NCBI GenBank assembly: GCA_947651335.1
Contig: CANSYV010000001.1
Coordinates: forward strand, 1 to 22,696
Direction of reading: 5' to 3'
Length of the DNA stretch: 22,696 nucleotides
DNA from: an uncultured Lachnospiraceae bacterium
GTDB lineage: Bacteria; Bacillota; Clostridia; Lachnospirales; Lachnospiraceae
Below, piece by piece: positions 13,437 to 21,349 of this stretch. A program made the position numbers and the translations under genes. The first letter of the stretch is position 1, and each line of letters begins with the position of its first letter. The notes under the pieces were generated by a model. The model was not told the origin of the DNA, did no database searches, and saw only the letters and a program-made list of their open reading frames with translations.

Positions 13437-14211
13437 AACAGCAAAGCCGGCCATGGAAGTGAAAGAACTGTTCTTTTCTTATGGAAGCAATCAGATCTTA
13501 AAGGGCGCTTCCCTGGAAATAGAGCGGGGGAAGATTACCACCATTATGGGGGCAAACGGATGCGGCAAATCTACGCTGTTTTCTCTGATGACAAAGAACC
13601 TCACCCCCGGCAGGGGGAAGATTCTTCTAAACGGCAGAAACATCCGGGATATGCAGCTCTCTGAATTTGCCAGAAAAGTGTCTATTGTCCACCAGTACAA
13701 TACCTCGTCAGATGATATTACTGTGGAGCGGCTGGTGGGATTTGGCAGGACGCCTCACAGGAAACTCTTTTCCGGTTATGGGGAGGAAGACACCCGTCTC
13801 ATCGAGTGGGCCATGGAGGTCACCCACATTGACGGGTACCGGGAGCGGGAGGTGTCCAGGCTGTCCGGGGGACAGAGGCAGCGGGTGTGGATTGCCATGG
13901 CCCTGGCGCAGAATACGAAGATTTTGTTTCTCGATGAGCCCACTACTTATCTGGATATCCGGTATCAGATTGATATATTGAAGCTGATACAAAAGTTGAA
14001 CCGGGAATACAACATTACCATTGTGATGGTGCTCCATGATATCAATCAGGCCATCCATTTCTCAGACCGGATTATCGGGCTCTGGGGCGGCAGGGTCATT
14101 GTGGATGGAGAACCCGGCCAGGTGATTTCCGCAGAGAGCATTGAGAAGCTGTATGGAATCCAGCTGGAGGTGACAGAGATAGAGGGCAGGAAGTTTGTGT
14201 TGACAGTATAG
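13426..14211 (+). CDS. Heme ABC transporter ATP-binding protein, FecE family
   Basis: This 261-residue ATPase has Walker A GANGCGKST (42-50), a Q-loop near Gln90, signature LSGGQ (146-150), Walker B ILFLDE (166-171) and H-loop His204, all intact. It is the right size for a FecE/BtuD-type subunit and should power the permease encoded just upstream, as HtsC/SiaC does in streptococci. ATG 13426 follows GGAGG at 13411-13415. Only ten bases separate its stop from the next start, so the operon continues. Confidence 0.94.
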   Translation: MQTKTAKPAMEVKELFFSYGSNQILKGASLEIERGKITTIMGANGCGKSTLFSLMTKNLTPGRGKILLNGRNIRDMQLSEFARKVSIVHQYNTSSDDITVERLVGFGRTPHRKLFSGYGEEDTRLIEWAMEVTHIDGYREREVSRLSGGQRQRVWIAMALAQNTKILFLDEPTTYLDIRYQIDILKLIQKLNREYNITIVMVLHDINQAIHFSDRIIGLWGGRVIVDGEPGQVISAESIEKLYGIQLEVTEIEGRKFVLTV

Positions 14212-14221
14212 AGGAGGAGTG

Positions 14222-14629
14222 ATGAAGAAAAATCCTTTCAGATTTTTGTGGATTGCAGTAGGTTTTGTCAGTCTGGGAATCGGGGCCGTGGGGGCAGTGC
14301 TTCCCTTTCTCCCTACATTTCCGTTTCTGCTTTTGACAGTGTTCTGTTTTGCGAAAAGCTCCCAGCGTCTTCATACATGGTTTGCGGGAACGAAGTTATA
14401 TAAGGAGAATCTGGAATCTTACGTGAAGAGCCGCTCTATGACGGCTAAGACAAAAGTGAGGATCATGGTTACGGTAACCCTGATTATGAGTTTTGGTTTT
14501 GCCATGATGGGCAGGGTCCCGGCTGCCAGGATGGTGCTGGCGGCTGTATGGATGTTCCATGTGGTCTATTTTGTATTTGGAGTGAAGACGGTAAGAGCCG
14601 AAGCGCAAAAGGGAGGCAGCTGCAGATGA
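14222..14629 (+). CDS. DUF454/YbaN-family inner membrane protein
   Basis: This 135-residue protein has three or four hydrophobic segments and the family hallmarks: a Gly-rich first helix (GFVSLGIGAVGAVLP), LPTFPFLLL, a CFAKSSQRLHTWF segment, and a later Lys/Arg-rich loop before two more helices. The function of YbaN/DUF454 is not established. Members are often found beside heme uptake or heme oxygenase genes, and this position between a heme importer and an ABC pair agrees with that. ATG 14222 is favoured over the GTG at 14219 because AGGAGG (14212-14217) would be too close to the GTG. Its stop overlaps the next start (ATGA). Confidence 0.8.
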   Translation: MKKNPFRFLWIAVGFVSLGIGAVGAVLPFLPTFPFLLLTVFCFAKSSQRLHTWFAGTKLYKENLESYVKSRSMTAKTKVRIMVTVTLIMSFGFAMMGRVPAARMVLAAVWMFHVVYFVFGVKTVRAEAQKGGSCR

Positions 14630-16431
14630 TTAAGACAAGGCTGGTGAGGCTTTTGTCTCACGCGAAAAAGTATATCGTATTCCAGGTAATCTGGCAGTGG
14701 GCAGCGCTGATGTGCCAGGTGGTGATGATTGATTGCATAGCGGCTCTTCTGGAACATATTTTGTATGGAACCCTGAACGTCACCTTTTTGCAGCGGTACG
14801 CGCTGCTGTCAGCGGGGGCCGTGGTTATGCGTTTTGTCTGTGACAGGCGGGCCGTATATGCCTCTTATCAGTCAAGTGTGGATGTAAAAAGAATCCTCAG
14901 GGAGAAAATCTATGAGAAGCTCCTGCGGCTGGGTGCCTCTTACCGGGAAAGGGTATCCACCTCTGAGGTGGTGCAGATGAGCGCGGAGGGGGTGGAGCAG
15001 CTGGAGACGTATTTCGGCAGATATCTGCCTCAGCTGTTTTACAGTATGCTGGCACCCCTGACCTTGTTTTTGATTCTTTCCTTTGTTGACTGGAGGGCCA
15101 GTCTGGTGCTGCTGCTGTGCGTGCCGCTGATTCCCATATCCATTGTGGCTGTGCAGAAGCTGGCCAGGAAGCTCTTGAATAAATACTGGGGAGTCTATAT
15201 GCGGCTGGGGGACAGTTTCCTTGAGAACCTTCAGGGGCTGACCACATTGAAGATTTATCAGGCGGATGAAAAGAAAGCGCGGGAGATGGACGAGGAATCC
15301 CAGAGGTTTTGCAGGATTACCATGAAAGTGCTCACCATGCAGCTAAACTCCACCAGTGTGATGGATATTATCGCCTATGGGGGAGCGGCAGTGGGGATGA
15401 TCGTCACGCTGAGGGAATTCGCCCTGGGCCGGGTGGGGTTCGGGGGTGCTTTGATGATTATTCTGCTGGCCTCGGAATTCTTTATTCCCCTGCGGCTTTT
15501 GGGTTCTTTTTTTCATATAGCCATGAATGGCATGGCTGCCAGCGATAAGATCTTTGCCCTGCTGGATCTGCCGGAGCCGGAGTCGGGGAAAGGGCGCATC
15601 ACCTCTGATTCAGTGGAAATCTGTATGAGAGATGTGCGTTTTTCTTACGGGTCAGGCGCCCAGGAGAGAGCTTTCCCGGAGGATGGGCATGGTGCCCGGG
15701 AGATTCTGAAGGGAATCCAGATGGAATTCGCGGCGGGCAGTTTCACCTCCCTTGTGGGGACTTCCGGATGTGGAAAAAGCACTGTGGCGGGGATTCTCAT
15801 GGGGAGAAACCGGGGATATGGGGGGAGTGTCCGGATTGGAGGACAGGAGGTATCTTCCCTTGCGGAGGACAGCCTGATGGACCATATTACCCTGGTCACC
15901 CACAACAGTTACCTGTTTAAGGGCACAGTGGAAGAAAACCTGCGTCTGGGAAAACCTGACGCCTCAAGAGATGAAATGGAGGAAGCGCTGGAAAAGGTAA
16001 ACCTGCTGGGGTTCCTGAAAGAACAGCAGGGGCTGGATACCATGCTGCAGGAAAGGGGAAGCAGCTTCTCCGGAGGACAGTGCCAGAGACTTGCCATTGC
16101 CCGGGCTCTGCTCCATGACTCAGAAGTTTATATTTTTGATGAGGCGGCTTCCAATATTGACATGGAGAGCGAAGAAATGATCATGGATGTGATTCATCAG
16201 CTGGCCCGGACAAAGACTGTGCTGCTGATCTCCCACAGGCTTGCCAATGTAACGGCGTCCGACAGAATCTACATGATGAAAGACGGACGTGTGGTGCAGC
16301 AGGGAACCCATGAGGAGCTGATGAGAGCAGGGGGAGATTATCGAAAGCTGTATCAGTACCAGAATGAACTGGAGCAATATTCATGTCCGGTTACAAAGAC
16401 CAGGACAGACAGGAGGGCGGCGGCGCAATGA
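14626..16431 (+). CDS. ABC transporter permease/ATPase, CydD-like half, heme operon
   Basis: This 601-residue fused transporter has a six-helix type I exporter domain (~10-320) and a nucleotide-binding domain (~330-590) with Walker A GTSGCGKST (378-386), signature FSGGQ (481-485), Walker B ending FDEAASNID and H-loop SHR. FSGGQ and DEAASNID depart slightly from the norm, as is frequent in one half of heterodimers. It starts inside the stop of the DUF454 gene (ATGA), so it belongs to the heme operon, and its partner follows. CydDC in other bacteria has been linked with thiols and with heme. Streptococcal sia/hts operons also carry extra ABC genes after the importer. Export of heme or a related compound, or a second uptake step, are both possible; substrate and direction are unknown. 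The upstream in-frame ATG at 14548 would sit deep in DUF454. Confidence 0.85.
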   Translation: MIKTRLVRLLSHAKKYIVFQVIWQWAALMCQVVMIDCIAALLEHILYGTLNVTFLQRYALLSAGAVVMRFVCDRRAVYASYQSSVDVKRILREKIYEKLLRLGASYRERVSTSEVVQMSAEGVEQLETYFGRYLPQLFYSMLAPLTLFLILSFVDWRASLVLLLCVPLIPISIVAVQKLARKLLNKYWGVYMRLGDSFLENLQGLTTLKIYQADEKKAREMDEESQRFCRITMKVLTMQLNSTSVMDIIAYGGAAVGMIVTLREFALGRVGFGGALMIILLASEFFIPLRLLGSFFHIAMNGMAASDKIFALLDLPEPESGKGRITSDSVEICMRDVRFSYGSGAQERAFPEDGHGAREILKGIQMEFAAGSFTSLVGTSGCGKSTVAGILMGRNRGYGGSVRIGGQEVSSLAEDSLMDHITLVTHNSYLFKGTVEENLRLGKPDASRDEMEEALEKVNLLGFLKEQQGLDTMLQERGSSFSGGQCQRLAIARALLHDSEVYIFDEAASNIDMESEEMIMDVIHQLARTKTVLLISHRLANVTASDRIYMMKDGRVVQQGTHEELMRAGGDYRKLYQYQNELEQYSCPVTKTRTDRRAAAQ

Positions 16432-18251
16432 CAGACACAGAAAAGAGGGATATGGGAAAGAGAGACACTAAAAAGAGCTCGGCAGGACAGAAGAGCACGG
16501 AAAAGAGAGCGTCAGGACAGGGGGACTCAGGAAAGAAAATCACAGGAAGCGCCCAGGCCAGGCGCAGCGGCATTCAGATTATGGGACAGCTTATAGGTTT
16601 GGTGAGGCCCCTGCTTCCGGTTATGGCCACGGCTGTTCTTTTGGGAGTTCTGGGATATCTGTGCGCGATTTTTCTTACGATTATTGCCGGTTATGAATTG
16701 ATCCATGAACTGCTGGTTCTGGCTGGCATGGACATTGCGGGAGTGGCCGGCATCCTTTTCGGGGCAGCAGAATCGGGCGGTATCTTTGTACTGCTGGCAG
16801 CTTTGGCTGTACTGCGGGGGATTCTCCATTACGGAGAGCAGTACTGCAATCACTTTATCGCGTTTAAGCTGCTGGCCATTATCCGCCACAGGGTATTTGC
16901 GGTGCTCCGCAGACTGTGTCCGGCCAAACTGGAAACCCAGGATAAGGGAAACTTAATCTCCATTCTCACATCGGATATTGAGCTTCTGGAAGTGTTCTAT
17001 GCCCACACCATTTCCCCCATTGCCATAGCTGCCCTGGTTTCCCTGATTATGGTGGTGTTTACAGGGCATTTTTCCCTGTGGGCTGGGGCGCTGGCGGCGG
17101 CGGGCTACCTGGCCGTGGGGGTTGTGCTGCCCCTTGTCTATGGAGGACAGGGCGCGGCCAGGGGGATGGAATTTCGGACTGCCTTTGGGGAGCTGAACAG
17201 TTTTATTCTGGATTCTCTCAGGGGTCTGGATGAGACCATTCAGTATCAAAACGGGGAAGAACGTCTGGAGAAGATCAAAAGCCGCTCCCAGGACCTGGGG
17301 GATATGCAAAAAGACCTGAACCGCCTGGAGGCTTCCCAGAAGTCTGTTACCAACCTGGTGATTCTGCTGTTTTCTTTTGGAATGCTTTTTCTCATGACCG
17401 GGCTTTACCAGCAGGGAAGTGTGGACTTTCGGGCCGTGCTGATTTCCGTGACTGCCATGATGGGTTCCTTTGGGCCTGTGGTGGCTCTGGCAGGGCTTTC
17501 CAATAATTTGAACCAGACACTGGCAAGCGCGGAGCGGGTGCTGTCCCTTCTGGAAGAAAAGCCCCAGGTGGAGGAAGTATTTGAAAAAGAGCCGGTTGTC
17601 TTTCACGGAGCGTCTGCGGAACATGTGAGCTTCTCTTACCAGGAAGAACAGATCTTAAAGGCTTATTCCCTCCAGATACCCAAAAACCAGGTGGTGGGGA
17701 TTCACGGGGCAAGCGGTTCCGGAAAGTCCACACTTTTAAAACTTTTCATGCGGTTCTGGGATGTGCAGGAGGGTCGGGTGGCAATATCACAAAAGGATGT
17801 GAAACACATCAATACCGGGAATCTGAGGGATATGCAGTCCTATGTGACCCAGGAGACCTATCTGTTTCACGATTCCATTGCCAATAACATTGCCGTTGGA
17901 AAGCCGGGAGCGGCACAAGAGGAGATTGCGCAGGCGGCGAAGAAAGCATCTATCCATGATTTTATCATGACACTGCCCCAGGGATACCATACACAGGTGG
18001 GGGAGCTGGGAGATACCCTGTCCGGAGGGGAGAAGCAGCGCATCGGCATAGCCAGGGCATTTCTTCACGACACGCCGTTTCTCCTCCTGGACGAGCCCAC
18101 CAGCAATCTGGATTCGCTGAATGAGGGGATCATATTGAAATCGCTGAAAGAGTCCTGTGACCGCAGGACAGTGGTATTGGTGTCACACAGGACATCAACT
18201 ATGAGTTTGGCAGATGTTGTGTGCGAAATGGATGGGGGAAGAGTTTCCTGA
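16428..18251 (+). CDS. ABC transporter permease/ATPase, CydC-like partner
   Basis: This 607-residue transporter has a charged N-terminal extension (~1-45, rich in Lys, Arg, Ser and Asp), a six-helix domain (~55-330), and a nucleotide-binding domain with Walker A GASGSGKST (427-435), LSGGE (531-535), Walker B LLLDEPTSNLD and SHR H-loop. These motifs are canonical. It overlaps the preceding half-transporter by ATGA, with AGGAGG at 16411-16416, which strongly suggests a heterodimer. The ATG at 16383 in the same frame would place 15 extra residues inside the upstream gene and has no ribosome binding site. It is the last gene before the terminator at 18332. The substrate is unknown; the heme locus is the main clue. 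Confidence 0.86.
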   Translation: MTDTEKRDMGKRDTKKSSAGQKSTEKRASGQGDSGKKITGSAQARRSGIQIMGQLIGLVRPLLPVMATAVLLGVLGYLCAIFLTIIAGYELIHELLVLAGMDIAGVAGILFGAAESGGIFVLLAALAVLRGILHYGEQYCNHFIAFKLLAIIRHRVFAVLRRLCPAKLETQDKGNLISILTSDIELLEVFYAHTISPIAIAALVSLIMVVFTGHFSLWAGALAAAGYLAVGVVLPLVYGGQGAARGMEFRTAFGELNSFILDSLRGLDETIQYQNGEERLEKIKSRSQDLGDMQKDLNRLEASQKSVTNLVILLFSFGMLFLMTGLYQQGSVDFRAVLISVTAMMGSFGPVVALAGLSNNLNQTLASAERVLSLLEEKPQVEEVFEKEPVVFHGASAEHVSFSYQEEQILKAYSLQIPKNQVVGIHGASGSGKSTLLKLFMRFWDVQEGRVAISQKDVKHINTGNLRDMQSYVTQETYLFHDSIANNIAVGKPGAAQEEIAQAAKKASIHDFIMTLPQGYHTQVGELGDTLSGGEKQRIGIARAFLHDTPFLLLDEPTSNLDSLNEGIILKSLKESCDRRTVVLVSHRTSTMSLADVVCEMDGGRVS

Positions 18252-18331
18252 TTGTAACAATCCAATCTCTGCATCCATGAGAAAGCCGTGGCGCGGTGGG
18301 TATTTGAGATCTGCCGCGTCCCTTGTATAAG

Positions 18332-18375
18332 TTAAGCCCCCTGCCTTTTCGGGGCAAGAGGCTTAAAAAACTTTT
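18332..18375 (+). terminator. Terminator-like hairpin after the heme operon
   Basis: TTAAGCC (18332-18338) pairs with GGCTTAA (18360-18366), with an alternative inner stem GCCCC/GGGGC (18336-18340 with 18351-18355). A6 and then CTTTTT follow. It lies about 80 bases after the last ABC gene and is the best candidate for the end of the long operon. The structure is asymmetric and the U-run is slightly distant, so efficiency is uncertain. Confidence 0.55.
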
Positions 18376-18828
18376 TCACAGCCTATTTATTATTCGCATG
18401 ACCGGAAGCGAACCACGTTTACACGGTCTGTTTATTTTCCGCATGATCGGGAACGGACTACTTTCTGCCCGCTCCATCTCAGCGATAAAGGTATCAAGAT
18501 CCCGTTTCGTTTCCAAAAACCTTTGTACGTCCAGACGGATGACACAATGGCGGTTTAAATGTGTCTGGTAATCAGCGTTTTTTTCTATCTCATATCCGGC
18601 GAACAGGCCGTCTGAGCAGCATCCTTTGCTGTAATAAGCGGTAAGCATATCGGCGGCCATAGACTTTCCGAAACGCCGGGGCCTGCTGACGCACATATAA
18701 CAATTGCCTGTGTCAATTCTGCTGTTGGTGACATTGATCAGTTCAGTTTTGTCAATATAGATTTCTGAGCGCAGAGCCTTTTGAAAGGCGGTATTTCCAG
18801 GATTCAAGTAAATACCCATAAATTTCAC
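18376..18828 (-). pseudogene. Truncated AAA-ATPase-like gene fragment
   Basis: The minus-strand frame encodes up to 150 residues that match the start of the AAA-ATPase-like family common in Lachnospiraceae (usually about 500-580 residues). It begins IYLNPGNTAF, has IYIDKTELI, the P-loop RPRRFGKSMAADML, and DVQRFLETKRDLDTFIAEMER. It then breaks into a basic tail with a 15-residue repeat and stops, so the rest of the ATPase and the C-terminal nuclease-like part are missing. A GTG at 18828 (near AAAGGA) or ATG at 18819 could start it. The family has many decaying copies in such genomes. It is unlikely to be functional. Confidence 0.75.
18386..18458. repeat. Two imperfect 28-base repeats at the break of the fragment
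   Basis: 18386-18413 and 18431-18458 match at 22 of 28 bases, with a 45-base period. They lie exactly where the ATPase-like reading frame leaves its family, and they encode its PIMRKINRP / PVMRIINRL tail. They may mark a deletion or insertion junction or a remnant of a small mobile repeat. Confidence 0.55.
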
Positions 18829-18933
18829 TCATCCTTTCGGAGTATGTTTTTTGCGTATCATGTGGCTGCACACGCCCAAATAAGACGCAGGCGCCGCAAA
18901 GAGGCCGGCTGTGCCTGGCGCAGAAGCCATTTG

Positions 18934-20508
18934 TCAGAGCTCACCGGAGATGCTGCCCAGAAGTTCCCATGCGGCGTCCCGTTCCCGTCTCTGCTCCTGG
19001 GTCAGATAGTCATAGGGGCTCAGCATAGGGTGCTGTCTTGCCCCGTCATCCCGCGCAGGGCCGTAATGCCAGTTATAAAAAGTATAGAAGCGCAGCCAGC
19101 GCATATGATCTAGTCTCCGGTACATATCCTGCACAGCGGGATTTTTCTTGGCTTCACAATATTTCTGATACGCCTTTTCTGCCATATCGGCGTTAAATTC
19201 GGTGATGGTCTCGTCTTCCAGCAGAATGCGGATTTTCATCAGGAGATGGTCAGCGGCGGCTATTTTGGACTCCCGGTGGAAATCATCCAGCTCGTCCCAG
19301 CTGAGGGTAGGGTATGAGACGGACCTGCGGAATATCTCATTGATGGTGACAGCTGCCTGATTCAGGGAGGTCCGCATGATCTGATCCGGGGTGTAGATGT
19401 CTTCATTTGTCCCGAAATAAGACACTCCGGGGGCTTTCCGGTTGCTGTGCAGGTCGATATGTCCCTGGATTTTATAATATTTATCCAGCCGCCAGAATAT
19501 ACTCCAGCCTTTGGGCTCATCGTCGTCACAGATGATGATACGGTCCGCCTGCTCCAGAATTTCATGGTATCCTTCCCAGTTTCCCTCGTGGAAAATCAGA
19601 GAGTCGGTGTTCTCAGAATGTTCATCAATGGAAAACATTTTATGGAGACAGCGGTGCATGGCGAGGAAACCGGTGGAGTCTCCGAAAATATGGTACGCCA
19701 CATGCTGTTCAACGGAGATTACATTTGTCAATATTGCCCGTTCCAGGATGCATCGTCCGTAATTCCCGAATCCGATAATCGCAATGGTGTTTTCGTGGCT
19801 GCACAGGGGTTTGGAACGCCAATACTGCCTGGCGCAGCAGTCATAACTGTGAAAAAATCTGATATTTCCCGAGAGATGGTCCTGCCCGTTGGTGGTTCTG
19901 GCATAGACTTCCACCGGAAGTTTATGTATATCCACGGCACGGATATTCACGCCGATATCATTTTCTTTCATAAAAAAAATCTTACATTTGGTGCCCATGT
20001 TCTTCTTGTGGGCCACAATTCTGGCAGGAGAAGCACTGATAAACAGGCAGGGATAGTCGGGAAACTCCATCTGGCTGGCTGTCCGTTCGCCGTAAATGAT
20101 CACGGTGTCCGGGTCTTCTCTGTAGATGTTTTCGGCTAAAGTATTGGATTCCACACTGTAATCAGCAAAATAGTACCAGTTTTTCTTTCGCTGAAAGCTG
20201 AGCAGAAGCAGGGGAAGGCCCTCACTGGCGGCAAAAGACATAACGGCGCCCAGCAATGTGACGATGATCCCTGCGGACAGCAGAAGGAACACAACGCCTA
20301 CTGCATGGCCTAGAGGGGTTACCGGAGTCACGTCGCCATAGCCTACCGTGGTCAGTGTGACCAGCGAATACCAGAACGCATCGCTGAAGGTGCGTATGGT
20401 TGCGCTGCTGGCTGTGTGTTCGGAGAGATAAAGGAGGGTCAGCAGTACCAGATAAAGAGCCAGCAGGCCTATGGTCATATACAGATAGCTTTTATTCCTT
20501 CGCTTCAT
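18934..20508 (-). CDS. Potassium channel-like protein with Rossmann and RyR-like domains
   Basis: This 524-residue protein has a two-helix pore: TM1 (~8-29), pore loop and filter TVGYGD (54-59), TM2 (~67-91). A long cytosolic part contains a TrkA-N/RCK-like nucleotide-binding fold with GFGNYG at 246-251 and further Rossmann-type segments. The C-terminus (~466-524) matches the RyR domain pattern: HMRW, then W-HYGP-RDD, HP-L-PYD-L, and a final basic-acidic helix. It is thus probably a ligand-gated K+ channel in the membrane whose opening responds to a nucleotide or similar signal. Bacterial RyR domains are known in nucleotide or conflict-related proteins. ATG at 20508 follows GGAGAG on the minus strand, with a good promoter upstream. 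It stands alone between the fragment and a divergent gene. Confidence 0.83.
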   Translation of the reverse strand: MKRRNKSYLYMTIGLLALYLVLLTLLYLSEHTASSATIRTFSDAFWYSLVTLTTVGYGDVTPVTPLGHAVGVVFLLLSAGIIVTLLGAVMSFAASEGLPLLLLSFQRKKNWYYFADYSVESNTLAENIYREDPDTVIIYGERTASQMEFPDYPCLFISASPARIVAHKKNMGTKCKIFFMKENDIGVNIRAVDIHKLPVEVYARTTNGQDHLSGNIRFFHSYDCCARQYWRSKPLCSHENTIAIIGFGNYGRCILERAILTNVISVEQHVAYHIFGDSTGFLAMHRCLHKMFSIDEHSENTDSLIFHEGNWEGYHEILEQADRIIICDDDEPKGWSIFWRLDKYYKIQGHIDLHSNRKAPGVSYFGTNEDIYTPDQIMRTSLNQAAVTINEIFRRSVSYPTLSWDELDDFHRESKIAAADHLLMKIRILLEDETITEFNADMAEKAYQKYCEAKKNPAVQDMYRRLDHMRWLRFYTFYNWHYGPARDDGARQHPMLSPYDYLTQEQRRERDAAWELLGSISGEL

Positions 20509-20548
20509 AGAACATTCTCTCCTTTGCCGGTTGAAAGTATTTTAAAAA

Positions 20549-20577
20549 AGTATAATAAATGCGGAAAAGAAAGTCAA
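20549..20577 (-). promoter_or_regulatory. Promoter of the potassium channel gene
   Basis: On the minus strand TTGACT (20572-20577), a 17-base spacer and TATACT (20549-20554) lie about 40 bases before the start codon. This is a good sigma-A type match. It is back to back with the promoter of the hydrolase gene. Confidence 0.65.
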
Positions 20578-20588
20578 TGAATTAGCAT

Positions 20589-20617
20589 TTGTTTTCTTTT
20601 TTACTTAATTGTATAAT
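20589..20617 (+). promoter_or_regulatory. Promoter of the hydrolase-peptidase genes
   Basis: TTGTTT (20589-20594), 17 bases, and a perfect TATAAT (20612-20617) lie about 90 bases before the TTG start at 20710. The promoter is divergent from the channel promoter, and the -35 boxes are about a dozen bases apart, so the two may influence one another. Confidence 0.65.
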
Positions 20618-20709
20618 AGGTTTTATTAAGAAAATTTTTTCCAATCTCTGGCTGTGGAACACGTGTTTTGTAATTGGCGTTTGTACAATCGGGAAAAAGA
20701 GGTGATATC

Positions 20710-21345
20710 TTGACAGAGATAAAAAGAATTGCGGGGAAGATGGCCAATTGTTATCTGCTGATGGGGAAAGGCGGGGCTGTACTTGTTGATACCGGGGAGA
20801 CGGGAGATAGAGAGAAGGTCCTGGAGATGTGCAGAAATAAAAACGTCCGGCTTCTTGTTCTGACACACGGGCACATTGACCATATTCAGAATGCGGCATA
20901 TCTGGCCCGGGAACTGCAGATTCCCATTGGGATGAATGAAAAGGATGTGGAGTTAATCAGGAATCAATCTGCCCAGCCGCTGACAGGCACTGGAATATTT
21001 GGCAGGGTGCTGGAGAAAGCTTCCAAGAAAAAGATGGCAAAAGAGCGGATTGAAAATTTTATACCGGAAATATTTTTAAAAGAGGGTGATACATTGGAAG
21101 CGTTTGGGGTGCAGGCGTCTGTGATGGAACTGCCAGGGCATACAGAAGGTTCCATCGGGCTTGATGTGGAGGGCAGGGCGGTAATTGCCGGGGATGCCCT
21201 GATGCACATGCTGCGTCCCGGGCCTGCAGGTATCTATGGGGACAAGAGAAAACTGCTGGAAAGCGCGGGCAGGATTGCGTCCCTTGGCAGCAGGGAGATC
21301 TATTTTGGGCACGGCGCCCCGGTATTGAACAGAGAGTGGAGGTAA
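20710..21345 (+). CDS. Metallo-beta-lactamase-fold hydrolase, TTG start
   Basis: This 211-residue protein has the zinc motif Thr-His53-Gly-His55-Ile-Asp57-His58, His144 in PGHTEGSIG, Asp162 in AGDAL and His201 near the end, so the binuclear site is complete. It resembles the small glyoxalase II-like/YcbL-type hydrolases, but the substrate cannot be told. A helical insertion (~80-118) is Lys-rich. The TTG at 20710 is chosen because AGAGGTGA lies 4-5 bases upstream and the family motif begins right after. An earlier in-frame TTG at 20674 has no good ribosome binding site. The stop is five bases before the next gene, so the two are probably co-transcribed. Confidence 0.85.
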   Translation: MTEIKRIAGKMANCYLLMGKGGAVLVDTGETGDREKVLEMCRNKNVRLLVLTHGHIDHIQNAAYLARELQIPIGMNEKDVELIRNQSAQPLTGTGIFGRVLEKASKKKMAKERIENFIPEIFLKEGDTLEAFGVQASVMELPGHTEGSIGLDVEGRAVIAGDALMHMLRPGPAGIYGDKRKLLESAGRIASLGSREIYFGHGAPVLNREWR

Positions 21346-21349
21346 GGAA

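Noticed and set aside
14548..14625. Earlier start of the first ABC half-transporter
   Set aside because: It lies inside the DUF454 gene, whereas ATG at 14626 forms an ATGA overlap.
18880..18930. GC-rich inverted repeat (GCGCC/GGCGC) after the channel gene
   Set aside because: The stem is only about five pairs with a long loop and there is no clear U-run on the minus strand, so a terminator cannot be supported.
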